DNA of 64,000 nt from Piper betle. Its lineage: Eukaryota > Streptophyta > Magnoliopsida > Piperales > Piperaceae. The position numbers and the translations under genes are program-made. The notes under the pieces were generated by a model. The model was given only the letters and a program-made list of their open reading frames with translations. It was not told where the DNA came from and did not search any database. Location: positions 147,034-211,033 of the forward strand of contig JAURVB010013997.1 in NCBI GenBank assembly GCA_033002965.1, given 5' to 3'. Shown here in pieces: positions 48,455 to 61,029 of the stretch. Numbering within the stretch: the stretch's first letter is position 1; each line of letters starts with the position of its first letter.

Positions 48455-51400
48455 ATGGATAAGGACAAGAACAGGATCGATCTGATTGCCGCTGGGAGGA
48501 AAAAGGTTGGTTTATTAATTTCTTGATATCAATTTTTTTATTGTTTGTTTACTACTTTTTATGTTGGTTTATGTTCTTTGATTCTTGATATTATAAGTTT
48601 GTTGCTGGTTATGTTGTTTTTCTTTATGTTGGTATATGTTTTTTGATTCTTGATATGATACATGTTTTTTTCTTGTTTGTATAGTATTGTTTATTGTTGT
48701 GTTTGAGGAATGTAATGTGATGGGGTTTTTTGATCTTTGGTTTGGAACAGCTTCAACAATTTAGGCAGAAAAAGGATGCAAAAGGAACTAGTTCTTCTCA
48801 TGGGAAATCCTCCCAGAAAATCGGTAAATCGGGTTCATTGGCTGTTCAGGATGCATCTGCACCCTTGGGTGGCACTGATGTTGTATCTGCTGATTCAGGG
48901 GTTATAGGTATGGTGCCGGATTCAGCAGTTGAGGATGTGGGGCAAGTTGTTGGTCCTGATGTTGGATCGGCTGATTCATTATTAGCTACTGAGGATGCAT
49001 ATGTGCCCATTTCAGGTGGCATAAATGTTGCATCTGGTGATTCGGATGTTGTAAGTACAGTGCTGGATTCAGCATTTGAGGATGTTAGGCAAGTTGTTGG
49101 TCCTGATGTTGGTTCGATCAATTTGTCATTAGCTGCCGAGGGATGCATCTGTGCCCATTTCAGGTGGCACAGATGTTGTATCTGATGATTCGGGGTGCCG
49201 AATTCATTGGTGGAGGATATTGGGCGAGTTGTTGGTCCTGATGTTGGATTCACTGATCCGTTGGTGTCGAGTACTGTAGCAATTTTGGAAGAGGAGGAAG
49301 TGGTGCTACGAACTGGTGACAATGAGGAGGGGCAATTGGAGGTGGAGGTGATGGAAAGTGGAGTTGAAGTTGGAGCAATGTTGACTTATAAGGATGAAGA
49401 ATCTGCATTGGTTGCTGAAGATAAGGCAGCTTTCTCAGGAGTGGAGAATCAAATTGAAGCTACAGTGGTAGAGGATGTGATTCAGCATGTAGGGGCAAAT
49501 CTTTCGGCATCTCAAGAAGAAAACTATGCTTCTCTTGCAACTGCTCTGCCAACAGATGATGAAACTGGATCATGTAGGTCCTTGCATCAGGTAGAGAATT
49601 TGTTTTGTTTTCCCCTAAAAACTCTGATTTCTGGTGAATTAATGGTGCAAATTTAGATGTGCAATTTAATGTTTGGTTTGATTTATAATTATATGCTCAT
49701 TTGTTGCTGGGTAGGGGCAATGCAGGAGGTTGACCTATTGGGATCTGGTAACTTGGACGGCACTGATGAAGCTGATAGAGGAGCTGAGCGTGATGACAAG
49801 GTGATGGGACAGAAGGGAGAAGCTGTTCTCCTTAGTTCAAATGCTGGAGATCGTGAAGAGGAGAAGAGGTTCTCCATTCCAGTGGAAACAAATGGTTCAG
49901 CATTAAATCCTATTCAAGGTCAGCCTGAAGTCTCAAATGTCTGTTCGGATAATCGAGTATTGCCTTTCTCCACTGAACAGGTTGAAGGGTCGGGTGGAAA
50001 TATTGAACAAGATGCAGAAGTTGTCCTAGAAGCATTTGACAAATGTGTCACTTCTAATGATGCCGTCGTTGTTGCTAGTTTTGTTGCTGAAAATTGTGGC
50101 AGTATGGAAAAATGTGATGATATTAGCAGAGTTGATGCCCTTCTCGGTGGAGAAGAAGAAAGAAGCCGAGATCAAGCTGTTTCTCCAGAAAATTTTGTTA
50201 GTAGCAAAGATATTTATGAAACTGAATGTAATCATGGTTTAGATGTTCTTAAACGACAATTATATGTGGCCAATGTTGCCAAGGAATGCCTTCAGATGCA
50301 GCTTGCTGAACATGCAGATTTGCAGGTGGTGTTTGAGCAGCATAGCGAGGTTCTCCATGGTGAACTATCTAAGCTTCATTCTTTGGTTAAAGAAACACAG
50401 AAAGTCAATGAAAATATCAGTGGAGAACTTGCATATTGCAAGTCTGAGCTCAATACAATATATCTGGAAAAAGAAGAGTTCAGGTTACAATTCCTTTCTG
50501 GGAAGGAGGAGATTAAAGAGCTTAGTGCTCAATGCTGTCAGTTACTGAATAAGCTGAAAGAATCAGAGGATAAGGTAGCGTATTTGTTAACTGCCAATAA
50601 CGAGCTTCAGATGAGCCACAATAGTGCAGAATCAGAGACTCAAAAAATCAAAGCTAGTGCTTCTGATTTGAATCTTAAGTTGGAGAAAGTAGAGTTGGAA
50701 GCATCTGACTTGTCGAATGAGTTAGCTGAATGTAGAGGTCTACTGAGTGATCTTCAAATAGAGAATACAAATCTAACAGAGAGATGCAATTTGGCTTTGG
50801 CAGAGAAAGAGAAGCTTGAGAAGGAAAAAGGTGATTTTGCTGGTGAGAATGCTAAAATTTCAACAGATTTGTTAGAACACAAAGAACGTGTTGCAAATGT
50901 GCTCAAATCACAAGCTCATCTTGAAGCAAAACTCAAAGAAACATTAACTTGGATTGATAGCCTTTCTGAAGAGAATATTTACTTGTCCACCCTGTTAGAG
51001 GTACGTAATTGTAATCTTAAAGAATTGGATACAAGGCACTGTGAGCTCTTTGCTTTGCAAAGGAGTGCAAGTTGTCAATTACAAACTTCTGATCTGCTGA
51101 GTGAAGTTGCCTACAAGTCACGTGAAGAAGAGTTTCCTCCAAGCAGTAGAGTAGATGATATAGACCATACCTGTGACCTAACAAAAGAATATGCCAAGAC
51201 TGGAGGCATACTGGACCCATCTTATAACCAGAGATTTGGTAGTTTTGACAAACTGGCTTCTTTCAAAGGCCACCTGGAAAAGGGAAGGAAAATTCTGGAG
51301 AAGCTTGAAAAAGCAGTACAACTTATGCAATCTCATTCAGATGTTACAAATAGGCCAATGAATAAAACAGGTGCATTGGGAGTATCAAAACTTATTCAAG

Positions 51401-54400
51401 CGTTTGAATCAAAAGTGCAGCAGGATGAAATTGGTACAGAAGAAAGTCTCTTGTCTGAAGAACGATTTTTAATTTCTTCGAAGTCGGCGAGGGAACTTAT
51501 ATCTAGTCTTGGAAATATTTTTGAACAATTCAGCTTGGACATTTCTGAGACTAACAAAATTATTGATGATATGAGTCAAAGCAAAAATAGTATGACTGCT
51601 GCTTTGAGGAATCTTGAAACAGAATATGAATCCAAGTTTGTGCAGACAGACCAGTTGGTAGCAAGAATTGGTGTTCTGGTTCATGATATGGCGAAATATG
51701 AGGAGAAACTAGATGCTTTACAAATACAAATTGATGGTTTGCAAATAAACTGCAGTGATTTAACGGACTCTCTTTTTAATCAAACAGATTTATTGGAAAA
51801 CATTGTTAATGACACGGTATCCGTGCTAGATCAGGACAGGGAATACCTTCTTTCTTCAATTGTTTGTAGAATTGAAAAGCTTAACGCCAACATGAGACTT
51901 CTTGTCTCTCCCAGTTCACCTGGTGATTTAGTTGCTAATGCCAGCTCATCTACATCAGTTGATGCTGCTGTAAAGATGATTGAAAGTCTATGTGCCGCAT
52001 TTGAAACTGCTTACGCTGATTCTGAAAGAATTCACCTTTTATACAAGGAGCTTGATGAGAGATTCATGGAGGCAGATGGAAAGAGCAGGGAAGCTATTGA
52101 GATGCTTGATGGCATGTGTAATAATCTCGAGAATCTTGTACATGATTTTTGGCGACAAGATGCAGAGGAGATCAAAGAGGAAAGTAAAAAGGAGAAATCG
52201 CTAGATGTGACACCTTCTAAGTTTGAGATTTTAATCAATCAGTTGCGAGTTTTGTTGAATGAAAAGCAGCATCTAGATTCTCTGAGAAAGGAGCTGGAAT
52301 CAGAAATGATGAAGAGAAAGGACGAACTAACAGAGGTGAAGCAAAGATGTTCTCTTTTATCGGAAAAGCTGGATGAAAATGAAAGTAAAAAATGTGATGT
52401 GGGCTCCTTAGAAAAGGTTATCAAAATTATACAAGCGGAAGTGCAAATTGAAAAAGGGATAATCAGAGAAGATTTGCCTCCTTTAGCTCAACTTGAGAAC
52501 CTAATAGCTTTTCTACTTTTGAGGTATAAGGAAGCTGCAGAGCAAATAGCCAAGTCTGTAAGCTTCTTAAAAGAAGTAACTGCTACCTCTGATGTGCCGT
52601 CTGAATATTGGTTGGGCCCACTACATGTTCTACTCAAACAGGAGTGCGATTCTAACTTGATGAAATTAAATGAATTACAAGAAGAAGTGTACCGGTTAAG
52701 TGCCATTGTTCTTCAGAAGGAAGATGAAGCATTTATGCTTAAAGAGACCATGGCAAAGGTGGAAGAGTCTCTTGAAGTAAGTCGCTCAGAGTTGCTAGCA
52801 AAAACATCTGAACTTGAACAATCAGATCAGAAGCTTTCATCTGTGAGGGAAAAGCTTAGCCTAGCAGTTTCAAAAGGAAAAGGCTTAATAGTGCAGAGAG
52901 ATGGTCTTAAGCAGTCACTTATGGAAAAATCAACCGAGCTAGATAAGATGTTACAGGACATGCAGTTGAAGGATGAAAGGCTTTGTGAAACTGAAAATAA
53001 ACTCAAAATTTATTCAGAGGCTGGAGAGCGTATTGAGGCTTTAGAGTCTGAATTATCATATATTCGAAATTCAGCAACTGCTTTAAGGGAATCATTCCTT
53101 TTGAAAGATTCTGTTCTTCAGAGAATTGAAGAGGTTCTTGAAGATGTAGAATTGTCGGAACCTTTCCATTCAAAAGATGTCATTGAAAAAATTGAATGGC
53201 TGGCTAGATTAGCTTCTGGAACTTCACTACCAATGACAGATTGGAATAATCATACCTATGTCGAAGGATCTTATCCTAACTCTGGCTACCCGGGAATCAA
53301 TTCTTGGAGAGAAGATTCACAGGTTGCCTCTGAGCAAGTGGGACTAGATGACGTACAGAACAAATATGAAGAGCTTGAACGAAAGTACTATGGCTTGGCA
53401 GAACACAATGAGATGTTGGAACAATCCTTATTGGAGAGGAACAGTCTTGTGCGAAGATGGGAAGAGACGCTGAACAAAATTGATTTTCCTGACGAGATGG
53501 GGTCAATGGAGCCAGAAATTCAAATTGAATGGCTGGGAAAGGCACTTATTGATGCACATCATGAGAGAGACTATTGGCATCTGAAAGTTGATGAGCTTGA
53601 GTCATCATCAGGCTTGCTTATTGCCGAAGTCAATGAGTCCAAGAAAAAGCTTTGTGATCTCAATGAAAATTTTGTGACAGTTTCTCATGAAAAGGATATT
53701 CTCTCTGGAAAGCTAGATGAACATGCTCAAATGCATGAGACACTTTTGAAGAAAATGACTCAGCTTGAATTAGACAAGGAGACCATGTTGAATGAAGTTG
53801 TGCTTTTGCAGGAGAAATTGAGTCAGAACAGTAACAATTATCATCTTATGGTGAATGAGGTGACAGAATTATCGTGTATGATAAGTGATACATTACCTGA
53901 TCATGAGAAGGAAAACATTGTTTATAGCAACAATGTGAGTGATGATCTTAGGCTGTCATTGTCAGCACTGATAAATAGTTATACTGCACTGTCCAATGAG
54001 AAGCCAAAAGACAATATTGAAGATCATGAAATTCAAAATCCAGAGGAAGTGGTTACAGATAAAGAAGTTGAAGTTGCTACTATTGAGGTGGAGCAGGAAA
54101 AATACTCTTTTAAAACAGAGCTTGATGAGGCTTTGAATAAGTTGGCTCTTATAACTGAAGAGAAGAGTGTGATTCAGGAAAAGTATCAATCCTTAGTTAG
54201 AGAATTTGCTACTACTAGAACTGAAAAAGATGAATTGCGGGAGCTTTTTCTCAGGAAGAGCAAAAATCAGCTTCTGCAAGGGAGAAGCTAAATATTGCTG
54301 TCAGAAAGGGGAAGGGATTGGTGCAGCAGCGAGACACTCTGAAACAGAGCATTGAGGAGATGAGTGCTGAAATTGATCGGCTAAAGCATGAACTTGACCA

Positions 54401-57400
54401 GAAAAACAATGATCTATTCGCCATCTCAAGTAAGGTAGTAGCCATGGAATCTGATAATTCTTTCTTAAGAAATAATTTAAGACAAACTGAGTATGAAGCT
54501 GAAAAGCTGAAGAAAGCGTCTGAATTGCTGCTTGCTGAGTTGAATGAAGTCCATGAGAGAGCTGATAACCTTCAGGATGAACTTGAAAAAGCCAAAGGCG
54601 ATGTGCATGAGCTTTCCAGACAAAAAGACAGTTTGGAAGCTGAAAGAATAGACATGGTGTCAAATCTTGACCTGTTTAGGAAACACCAATCTTCACACCT
54701 TTTGGAGATAAAAGCTTCTGTGGAACATATAAGGAAGGAGTGTTTTGATTTGTCTGATATGCTGGCTAATAGCTTCTCAAAGGATGGAGAAATCTTAGAT
54801 AATGTAGAGGCAGGTATGGAAGCATTTTGGAAACAGATTGCGGGTACCCAGAATTTTCCGTTTTCTCATCTCCCTTCTTCTGCTCCTATTCTGGAAAAGA
54901 AGGTAATTTTTTATAGATTTGTACCTTTCTGCTCTATATATTCGTAGTTTTTTCACTTCAGATTAATTAGACTTATTATTTGAACAACTATAGCTTTTTT
55001 TCCCGTTCTACCTATTTTGGAGCTTATTACTATGGATATTATGTTTAAGAATGCATTCATATTTTCTTCATTAATACCATTTTTTTGGGTTGAAGTGAGT
55101 ATTTCCCAATGATAACATTCAAACTAACTCTACTTGAGAATGCATTGAATATGTCAGTCCTTTTCGTGGTACCGAGAGCTCTGTCTGTGTTCTGCCACAG
55201 GAAGTTTTATTATCTGGTTTTGTTTCGCTGTTGACCTTTATGTTTGAGTCTCAATGGAAACTGTTCTATTTAGTTATTGGTGGATTCATATCTTGTTTGT
55301 AAAATGGCATGTAAACCAGAATTGTAGTTCCCTTATTGCTTTTTGGATCTGATATATGTGTCAATTTTTGTGGAGACTTATTTTATCTTGCCTAAACGGT
55401 GCATATCAGGACGGACTTTCTGTCACTGGCAGCCTCTTGGATCTGAAGATGAATGATGAGACTGGGGCAGCTGATATGTATGGAGCTATTGCTGATGCCA
55501 TTTGTCAATGTTCTACTCTGATTGATCAACTCAAGAAAAAATGTCACAAACATTCCACTACAATAGAACATTGGGCCATTGTACTGCCTGAAACTCTTAA
55601 GTGCATTTATAATGAACTCACTCTCTACAAAGGATCTTTTGAGTTAACAAAAAAGAATCTCACTCACCTTAAATTGTTGAAAGAAGAAAAGGATTCAGGA
55701 ATGAGTCTGCTGTACAAAAGTTTGGCTTTGCTTTATGAAGCATGCACTTGTTCAGTTTGGAGATTAGAAAATCAAAATGTCCATGATTCGGATGTGAGAT
55801 TGAAACCTCTCCCCTCTATTGATGAGCTAGGAACAACTTCTGGATCCCCATTTACATCATTGGAAGAGCTTGTCAGATTGACAGCAGACAGTTTGTTGTC
55901 TGCTGTAAATGATAGACAATCTGAGCTAAGCCAAAAGGACTTAAAGGACACCATAATGGATTTGCAGAAAGAAATTCAGGATAAAGACCTTCAAACAAAC
56001 AGAATTTGTGAAGAACTTGTTACCCAGATAAAGGAGGCGGAGGCTACTGCTAGGAATTACTTGGCAGAACTTGAGTCTGTTAAAACACATACAGAAGCAA
56101 TGGAGAAAGAGTTGGAAGTCACGAGAACCGAGAAGAGCGTTTTGGAGTCAAAATTGAATCAGAATCATCAAGTTGCCAAGAAAAAATTGGAGGAGAAAAT
56201 TGAATCTTTGACTGATGTCATAGCTTCCAAAGATCAGGGTGGGTTTTTATTAATCATGTGCTCATTGTGATTTAGTTGGGAATGAAATTTTCTGCTCACT
56301 GATATTCAAGACCTATATTTTGCTCAAAAAACCTGCTAGCATGAAACCATAATATCTTTTTTTGTATTTTCTATTTATTCTCAAGTCTACACTTCTTGAA
56401 TCTATCAAGAAGTGTCATTCACAAAGTTCTTTCATCTTCTTTAGAAAAAAAGAACTTGCTATTTATTATGTTAGATTATTGGGATTCATATTTTATGGCT
56501 TTTAATTGTAATTGTGATTGTTGTGATGATTTTCTGATTTTGGAAGTTGCGTCCATGATTTTGACTAACTTGATTGCTAGCCTGTGTTAGCTAATATTAT
56601 ATCTGTTCTAATGACCACAGAGATTGACGCTCTTATGCAAGCACTTGATGAAGAAGAGTCCCAGATGGAAACCTTGACTGGAAAAATTGATGAATTGGAG
56701 AAGACCATTCAGGAGAAAAATCTTGCACTGGAATGCCTTGATGCTACCCGTGGAAAAGCAATGTCTAAACTTTCAACAACTATTAATAGGTTCAATGAGT
56801 TGCATGGCCTCTCTGAGGGCCTTATCTCTGAAGTTGAAACTCTACAGACACAGCTTGAAGGCAAAGAAACAGAGGTCTCTTTTCTACGTCAGGAAGTGAC
56901 GAAGTGTACCAATGAGATTCTAACTTTACAAGGAAGTAACAAGAAATACTCATCTGAGGTGCTTAATATCTTAGCATGGCTCAAGCTAATGGCTTCAGAT
57001 TTAGGGATTCAAAATATGCAAGTTGATGAAAAAGATGGCAGTCTAATTCATGATTACGTGGAAATTTTGGGGAAGGCAATAACATCTGTCCTATCTGACT
57101 TGAATGAGCTGAGATTGGCAACACAAAGCAGGGATCTATTGCTTCAAGCAGAAAGGCATAAAGTTGAAGAGCTAGCCCACACAGAAGAAGTGCTCAAGAC
57201 ATCTATTCGTGAAAAAGAAGCTCAACTGCAGATGCTTCAAGCGACTCATAATTCTGGACGGTCTTCTAATGTTAGTTCTATGGAAACACTAGAAGTTGAC
57301 CAAGTGGTGGGTTCAATAGTATATAGTTATTTTTTTATTATTTTCTGATTAGCTTATTTTGTCTTTTAGTTGTGCTCTAGATATTTACTGGATGAATTTT

Positions 57401-57943
57401 CTCCAGAGAAGTAAAAGATCAGTTGCATTAGGATCTATCAGTCCACATGTTCCTAGCTTGCGAAAAGTGAACAACGACCAAGTTGCAGTGGGTATAGATT
57501 TGGAATCAAATGAAACTGTATTAGAGGATGAAGATGATGACAAAGGTGAGCTTGGTTTTGTTATAATTTGTAAAAGTTTGTGCAAATCCCTTTTTTCAGC
57601 TTGCATCGTTAATATTTCCATCCTTATTTTTTTAGCACATGGATTCAAGCCTCTTGTAATGTCAAGCTTTGTGCCAAGAGCTACTAGACCAATTGCAGAC
57701 AAGGTTGACGGATTATGGTATGTGTTTGTTAATGTATTTCTGAAAAACTTGATAGGAAAAACAAAATATAATTATATATACACACACACAAGCACACAAT
57801 TTTATTCAATGCTGAAGAGGCTTGTTGGCTTGTCTTCCAGGGTGTCAGGGGAGCGAATGCTTATGAGACAACCTACTTTGCGTATAGGAGTTGTGGTCTA
57901 TTGGATTTTGCTTCATGCTTTCCTCGCAACCACAATTGTCTAA
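48455..57943 (+). CDS. TNO1: TNO1-like trans-Golgi coiled-coil protein, 8 coding exons, frame broken in three places
   Basis: Exons by splice rules and frame: 48,455-48,505; 48,751-49,590; 49,726-54,902; 55,410-56,238; 56,621-57,306; 57,407-57,545; 57,636-57,717; 57,841-57,943. Together they encode roughly 2,635 residues if the breaks are repaired, more than the roughly 1,800 I recall for Arabidopsis. The N-terminus MDKDKNRIDLIAAGRKKLQQ, the very long Glu/Lys/Leu coiled coil, repeated SxGKGLxxQRDxLKQS segments and the end GERMLMRQPTLRIGVVVYWI with a hydrophobic tail anchor fit TNO1. By family knowledge TNO1 binds the syntaxin SYP41 at the trans-Golgi network and supports vacuolar trafficking and salt tolerance. 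Exon 2 carries three acidic repeats of about 48 residues. Breaks: an extra G at 49,140-49,142 leading to TGATGA at 49,183-49,188; a missing G at 49,192-49,195; a missing T at 54,245-54,249. All are in single-base runs. Confidence 0.87.
48850..49273 (+). repeat. Three coding tandem repeats of about 144 bp in TNO1 exon 2
   Basis: Units start at 48,850, 48,994 and 49,142 with GATGCAT(C/A)TG. Each unit encodes DAxxPxxGGxxVxSxDS, then ExVxxxVGPDVGxxxxL. Unit 3 lacks 12 bases present in unit 1, if the missing G is allowed for. The two single-base frame changes lie at the edge of and inside unit 3. The repeats are acidic and probably disordered, ahead of the coiled coil. Confidence 0.85.
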
Positions 57944-59000
57944 TGCCCAGTAAGCAATGGTTTATGTTTGTTGTCGCCCTAGCAGAAAGAATTTCTGAGG
58001 TCATTCATTAACGCATACATGTTACTGCAGATTTTGTTCACTATGTTATCATGGTAAGGAGTTTACTCAAGTACTTGAGACGCCTCATGGGAGAGGTTGA
58101 CTCAATCATAGTATCATAGCAAAATTTTTTAGCATAGAAACTATGAAGTAGATTGATTATTTTGGCCATCCAGCTACTGCGATGTAGTTTTTTTGCAATG
58201 TAAGTCACAGTATGTCGAGGTTGGCATCTCAATAAAAGATGACAGGAATTATATACGTTTGAAGAGCAGACTGCAGCATTTTGCATCAGAAGTTGGCATC
58301 GGATTGGAGGCCGCTGAACTGATTATACCTGATGTTGTATTAGATTTGTAAGTGTACCTCAAAGAACATATACATCTTATTTGAAATGTTGATGAAGAAT
58401 TTTGGCAGCAGATAAGTGTACTAGATTTTAAGCAAACTGTAAATCTCTGATAGTATTAGGGCTAGCCCTTCTCATGTTCTGATTTTTATGGTGATTGAAA
58501 TTGTTTGATACTTGGTTAGTCACAGGATAATTTAATATGTTCTATTTCAAGTCTTCTTGCTGAACTCTTGTGAGTTATCTTTTGTGGGAGGCGTGTATAT
58601 TATCAAAGAAGGGACAAATAGGATATGATCTGCCTTCAAAGCAAGATATGATCTTCTTGAAGGAATGGGAATACTTTATGGATCTTGTGGATGTATGGGC
58701 TGAAATTATGTTGCCAACGTTTGCTTCATATTCACTTTTTAGGGCACAACTGCATGCATAACCTTTATGGCTTTATCTTTTTGCCCTGGGTATTGGATGA
58801 ACTTTCTTTTATTCTCTTCTTATTTATCAAAATTTCATTTTTGAGGTAGAGGGTCACTAATCAAAAGCAATCTTACAAGTCGAAGACCAGAATATTCTAC
58901 ATTGAAATATGCAATGGTTTTTTCTCTTTTTGTTTTTGTTTTTCGTTCTTTCTTTCTTTCTTTTTTTTTGTCAATAGGTATTCTTCTGGATTTTAGTGTG
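57944..59000 (+). other. 3' flank of the TNO1-like gene with two exon-like fragments of unknown origin
   Basis: At about 58,210-58,347 a stretch with an acceptor-like TCACAG before it and GTAAGT after it reads YVEVGISIKDDRNYIRLKSR, then LQHFASEVGIGLEAAEL and IIPDVVLDL, without a stop. At about 58,606-58,730 another stretch reads GQIGYDLPSKQDMIFLKEWE, then YFMDLVDVWAEIMLPT. Both look like conserved protein sequence, but I do not recognise the family. They may be exons of a neighbouring gene fragment or a processed remnant. The TNO1 3' UTR probably covers the first few hundred bases. Confidence 0.35.
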
Positions 59001-59869
59001 GCCAAAACTCATTGATGAAACCAACTAATTACAGAATTGATTCTCACCTGAAATTAATCGGTTAGGTACGCCAGTTAGAAATGAGTTTTGCCTGGGCCTT
59101 GTCAGTTTTAAGAGTTGATACTTGTTACTAATATAAACGTATCTCATAAAGTAAAAATAACCTATTTACAAAACCTAAATTAAACCATGGTTAAAGATGC
59201 TGCTAAAGAGCGAAGGTAAAAAATTTTCGCCAGTTTGTGAGGTAGAACGGGTTCAAAGTTGACGCAAGGCAGCAATCAATGGTGCTGCCACTAAGTGATG
59301 TTTTCGAAATCACTTCTTGAAATGCTGCAGTATGCTGTTACCCGGATCTAGTACTTCAGATGGTTGAGTGGAAGAAGATGCCTTCTTGCCACCCATTGTA
59401 TGGTCAAGCTTAAACTCCCTGCAATTAGTATGAGCATAAAAAGCTAACGAAGGGAGTAGCTTGGACAAGGGGTACAACTTTTTCATTCTCAAAAATGGAG
59501 AATTGATTATTCCCTCTGATTTCTTTCTTCATGCAACATATGGTTGCTTTAGAAGCGATCTATCCTCAGAAAAGTGCTAGGAACTTGGAGTCAACTTTTG
59601 CCTGCTGTGGAACTGCAGGTTTTAAAATGGAGATACGAAGGGCATTGTGAATCTTTCACTGGTAGGTTCTATTTGTAAGCCACTGGACTTATTTTACGAG
59701 TGATTGCATATGAACCAGCATATCGTGGAGCAAAAATGTTGTGTCTACATCCTAAAACAGTATGTTGTCTATATGGCCAGATTCTAACATAATCCATATC
59801 TGCAATTTGAAATTCCAATTCCCAGTGATGTCTATCAGCGTCATCTTTTGTTGGGCTTGTTGTAAGTGG
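59001..59869. other. Intergenic region with a possible - strand terminal exon
   Basis: On the - strand an acceptor-like TACTAATTGCAG ends at 59,419. It is followed by an open stretch to a stop at 59,310 that reads EFKLDHTMGGKKASSSTQPS, then EVLDPGNSILQHFKK. It could be the last exon of a decayed gene. No family is recognised and no upstream exon could be joined with confidence. The rest shows nothing. Confidence 0.25.
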
Positions 59870-60352
59870 TAATTGATCACTTTTTGTTGGGTTTATTCTA
59901 CATCGTTTGAATTCAACTTAAAATCGAACGAGTTTTTAACATACATGTTTGAGCTCGACTCGAATACTTTTTTGTGTTCGAGCTCGAAACCAGTTCGATT
60001 ATAAAGTCAAAAATAACTCAGAAAAAAATAGTAAATATAGATTAAACCCACAACCTCTAAGTCTTGGACTTCAATACTAACCATCTAAGCTATCTCACTA
60101 TATTGTTATTATATTGTATATAAATAAATATAACTAGTTACAATTAAACTTATTAGTGTGTGTGCGTATACATACATATATATATATATAAGCTATATTA
60201 TATTATTTTATCGAGTCGAATTTGAGTTGAGTTCGAATTATAAACGAGTCGAACACTGCCTTGGTTAAACTCAACATGAAGGATTTGAGTTTGAACTCGA
60301 GTATTTAAATGTCGAGTTCATGAGTTGGCTCGCTCAATTAGTAGCCCTAGTC
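59870..60352. mobile_element. Small non-autonomous hAT-like element (MITE)
   Basis: The block is rich in 'gagctcgactcgaa', 'ttcgagctcgaa', 'gagtcgaatttgagttgag' and 'cgagtcgaac' words on both sides of an AT-rich middle. It ends GGCTCGCTCAATTAGTAGCCCTAG. Read on the - strand that end is CTAGGGCTACTAATTGAGCGAGCC, the usual form of a group of small plant hAT-type elements. A (TA)n run sits at about 60,175-60,190. The left terminus is not clear, so the start is approximate. Confidence 0.45.
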
Positions 60353-60359
60353 GTAAATG

Positions 60360-60812
60360 ATATTGATGATTTGTATATAAGCTAATAGTAAAACCTTATT
60401 TTTAAAGTTAGTTTTTAAATTAAGAGAGACCCATGACACCTGCTGCAAGTTTCTTTTGATTGTTTGAAGTTTTTTTTAGGGGTCTAAAGGGCCCAACAGC
60501 CGTATTGAATTTGGTTAACTTTAGTATTCTACCTAATGATTTAATGGGAATTTACATGTGATGATGTATGGGTCCTGTTTGATGAATAGAAAAGGAAATT
60601 GTCAGGCAATAATAGTTACAGGGCCGTCTGATATGTCAAAGGGAGATTGCTGATTTATCCCATATCGGTCATAGATGATGTTGGTAACTTAAATATATGT
60701 TAACAAGAAAACTTTATTCTTTGACTTAACTTTCAGAATAAGTGAGGCCCGTAACACATGCTACAAGTTTTTTTGGTTATTTAAAGTCTTTTTTAGGGAC
60801 CCAAAGGGCAAC
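60360..60812. repeat. Two direct copies of a stretch of about 140 bp, 310 bp apart
   Basis: 60,360-60,497 and 60,673-60,812 share 'gatgat(t/g)ttg', 'aa(c/a)tttatt', 'agacccatgacacctgctgcaagtttcttt' or its 'aggcccgtaacacatgctacaag' form, 'gattgtttgaagttttttttagggg' and 'aaagggcccaac' or its variant. They are degenerate. The second copy runs into the gypsy integrase remnant. Confidence 0.65.
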
Positions 60813-60876
60813 ATCTTGTCCTCTCTTCCATGGTATCCTCAACTTCCTACAATTCAGCTGTACCAGGTATGAAAGC

Positions 60877-60990
60877 AAATGCGGGGAGGTCTCTCTCATA
60901 AACAACTTGAAAAGTAGTCTTAATAGAGCTGTAAATGCGGGGGTTCTCTCCCATAAACAACTTGAAATGAAGTAATCTTAATAGAGCTGT
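60877..60990. repeat. Tandem duplication of about 56 bp in the integrase remnant
   Basis: 'aaatgcggggaggtctctctcataaacaac...taatagagctgt' is followed directly by a second copy from 60,933 with a few changes. Both copies encode the FxxxYGRxP part of the integrase on the - strand. Confidence 0.85.
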
Positions 60991-61029
60991 GAAGTGAGGT
61001 ATTGTTGCAGTGCTCTACCCATAGAAGCT

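Noticed and set aside
50243..50548. Alternative-frame open stretches inside TNO1 exon 3
   Set aside because: They overlap a clean coiled-coil coding frame of more than 1,500 codons and show no independent signal.
57385..57702. 105-codon open frame antisense to TNO1 exons 6-7
   Set aside because: It is the shadow of conserved TNO1 coding sequence; no domain or splice support.
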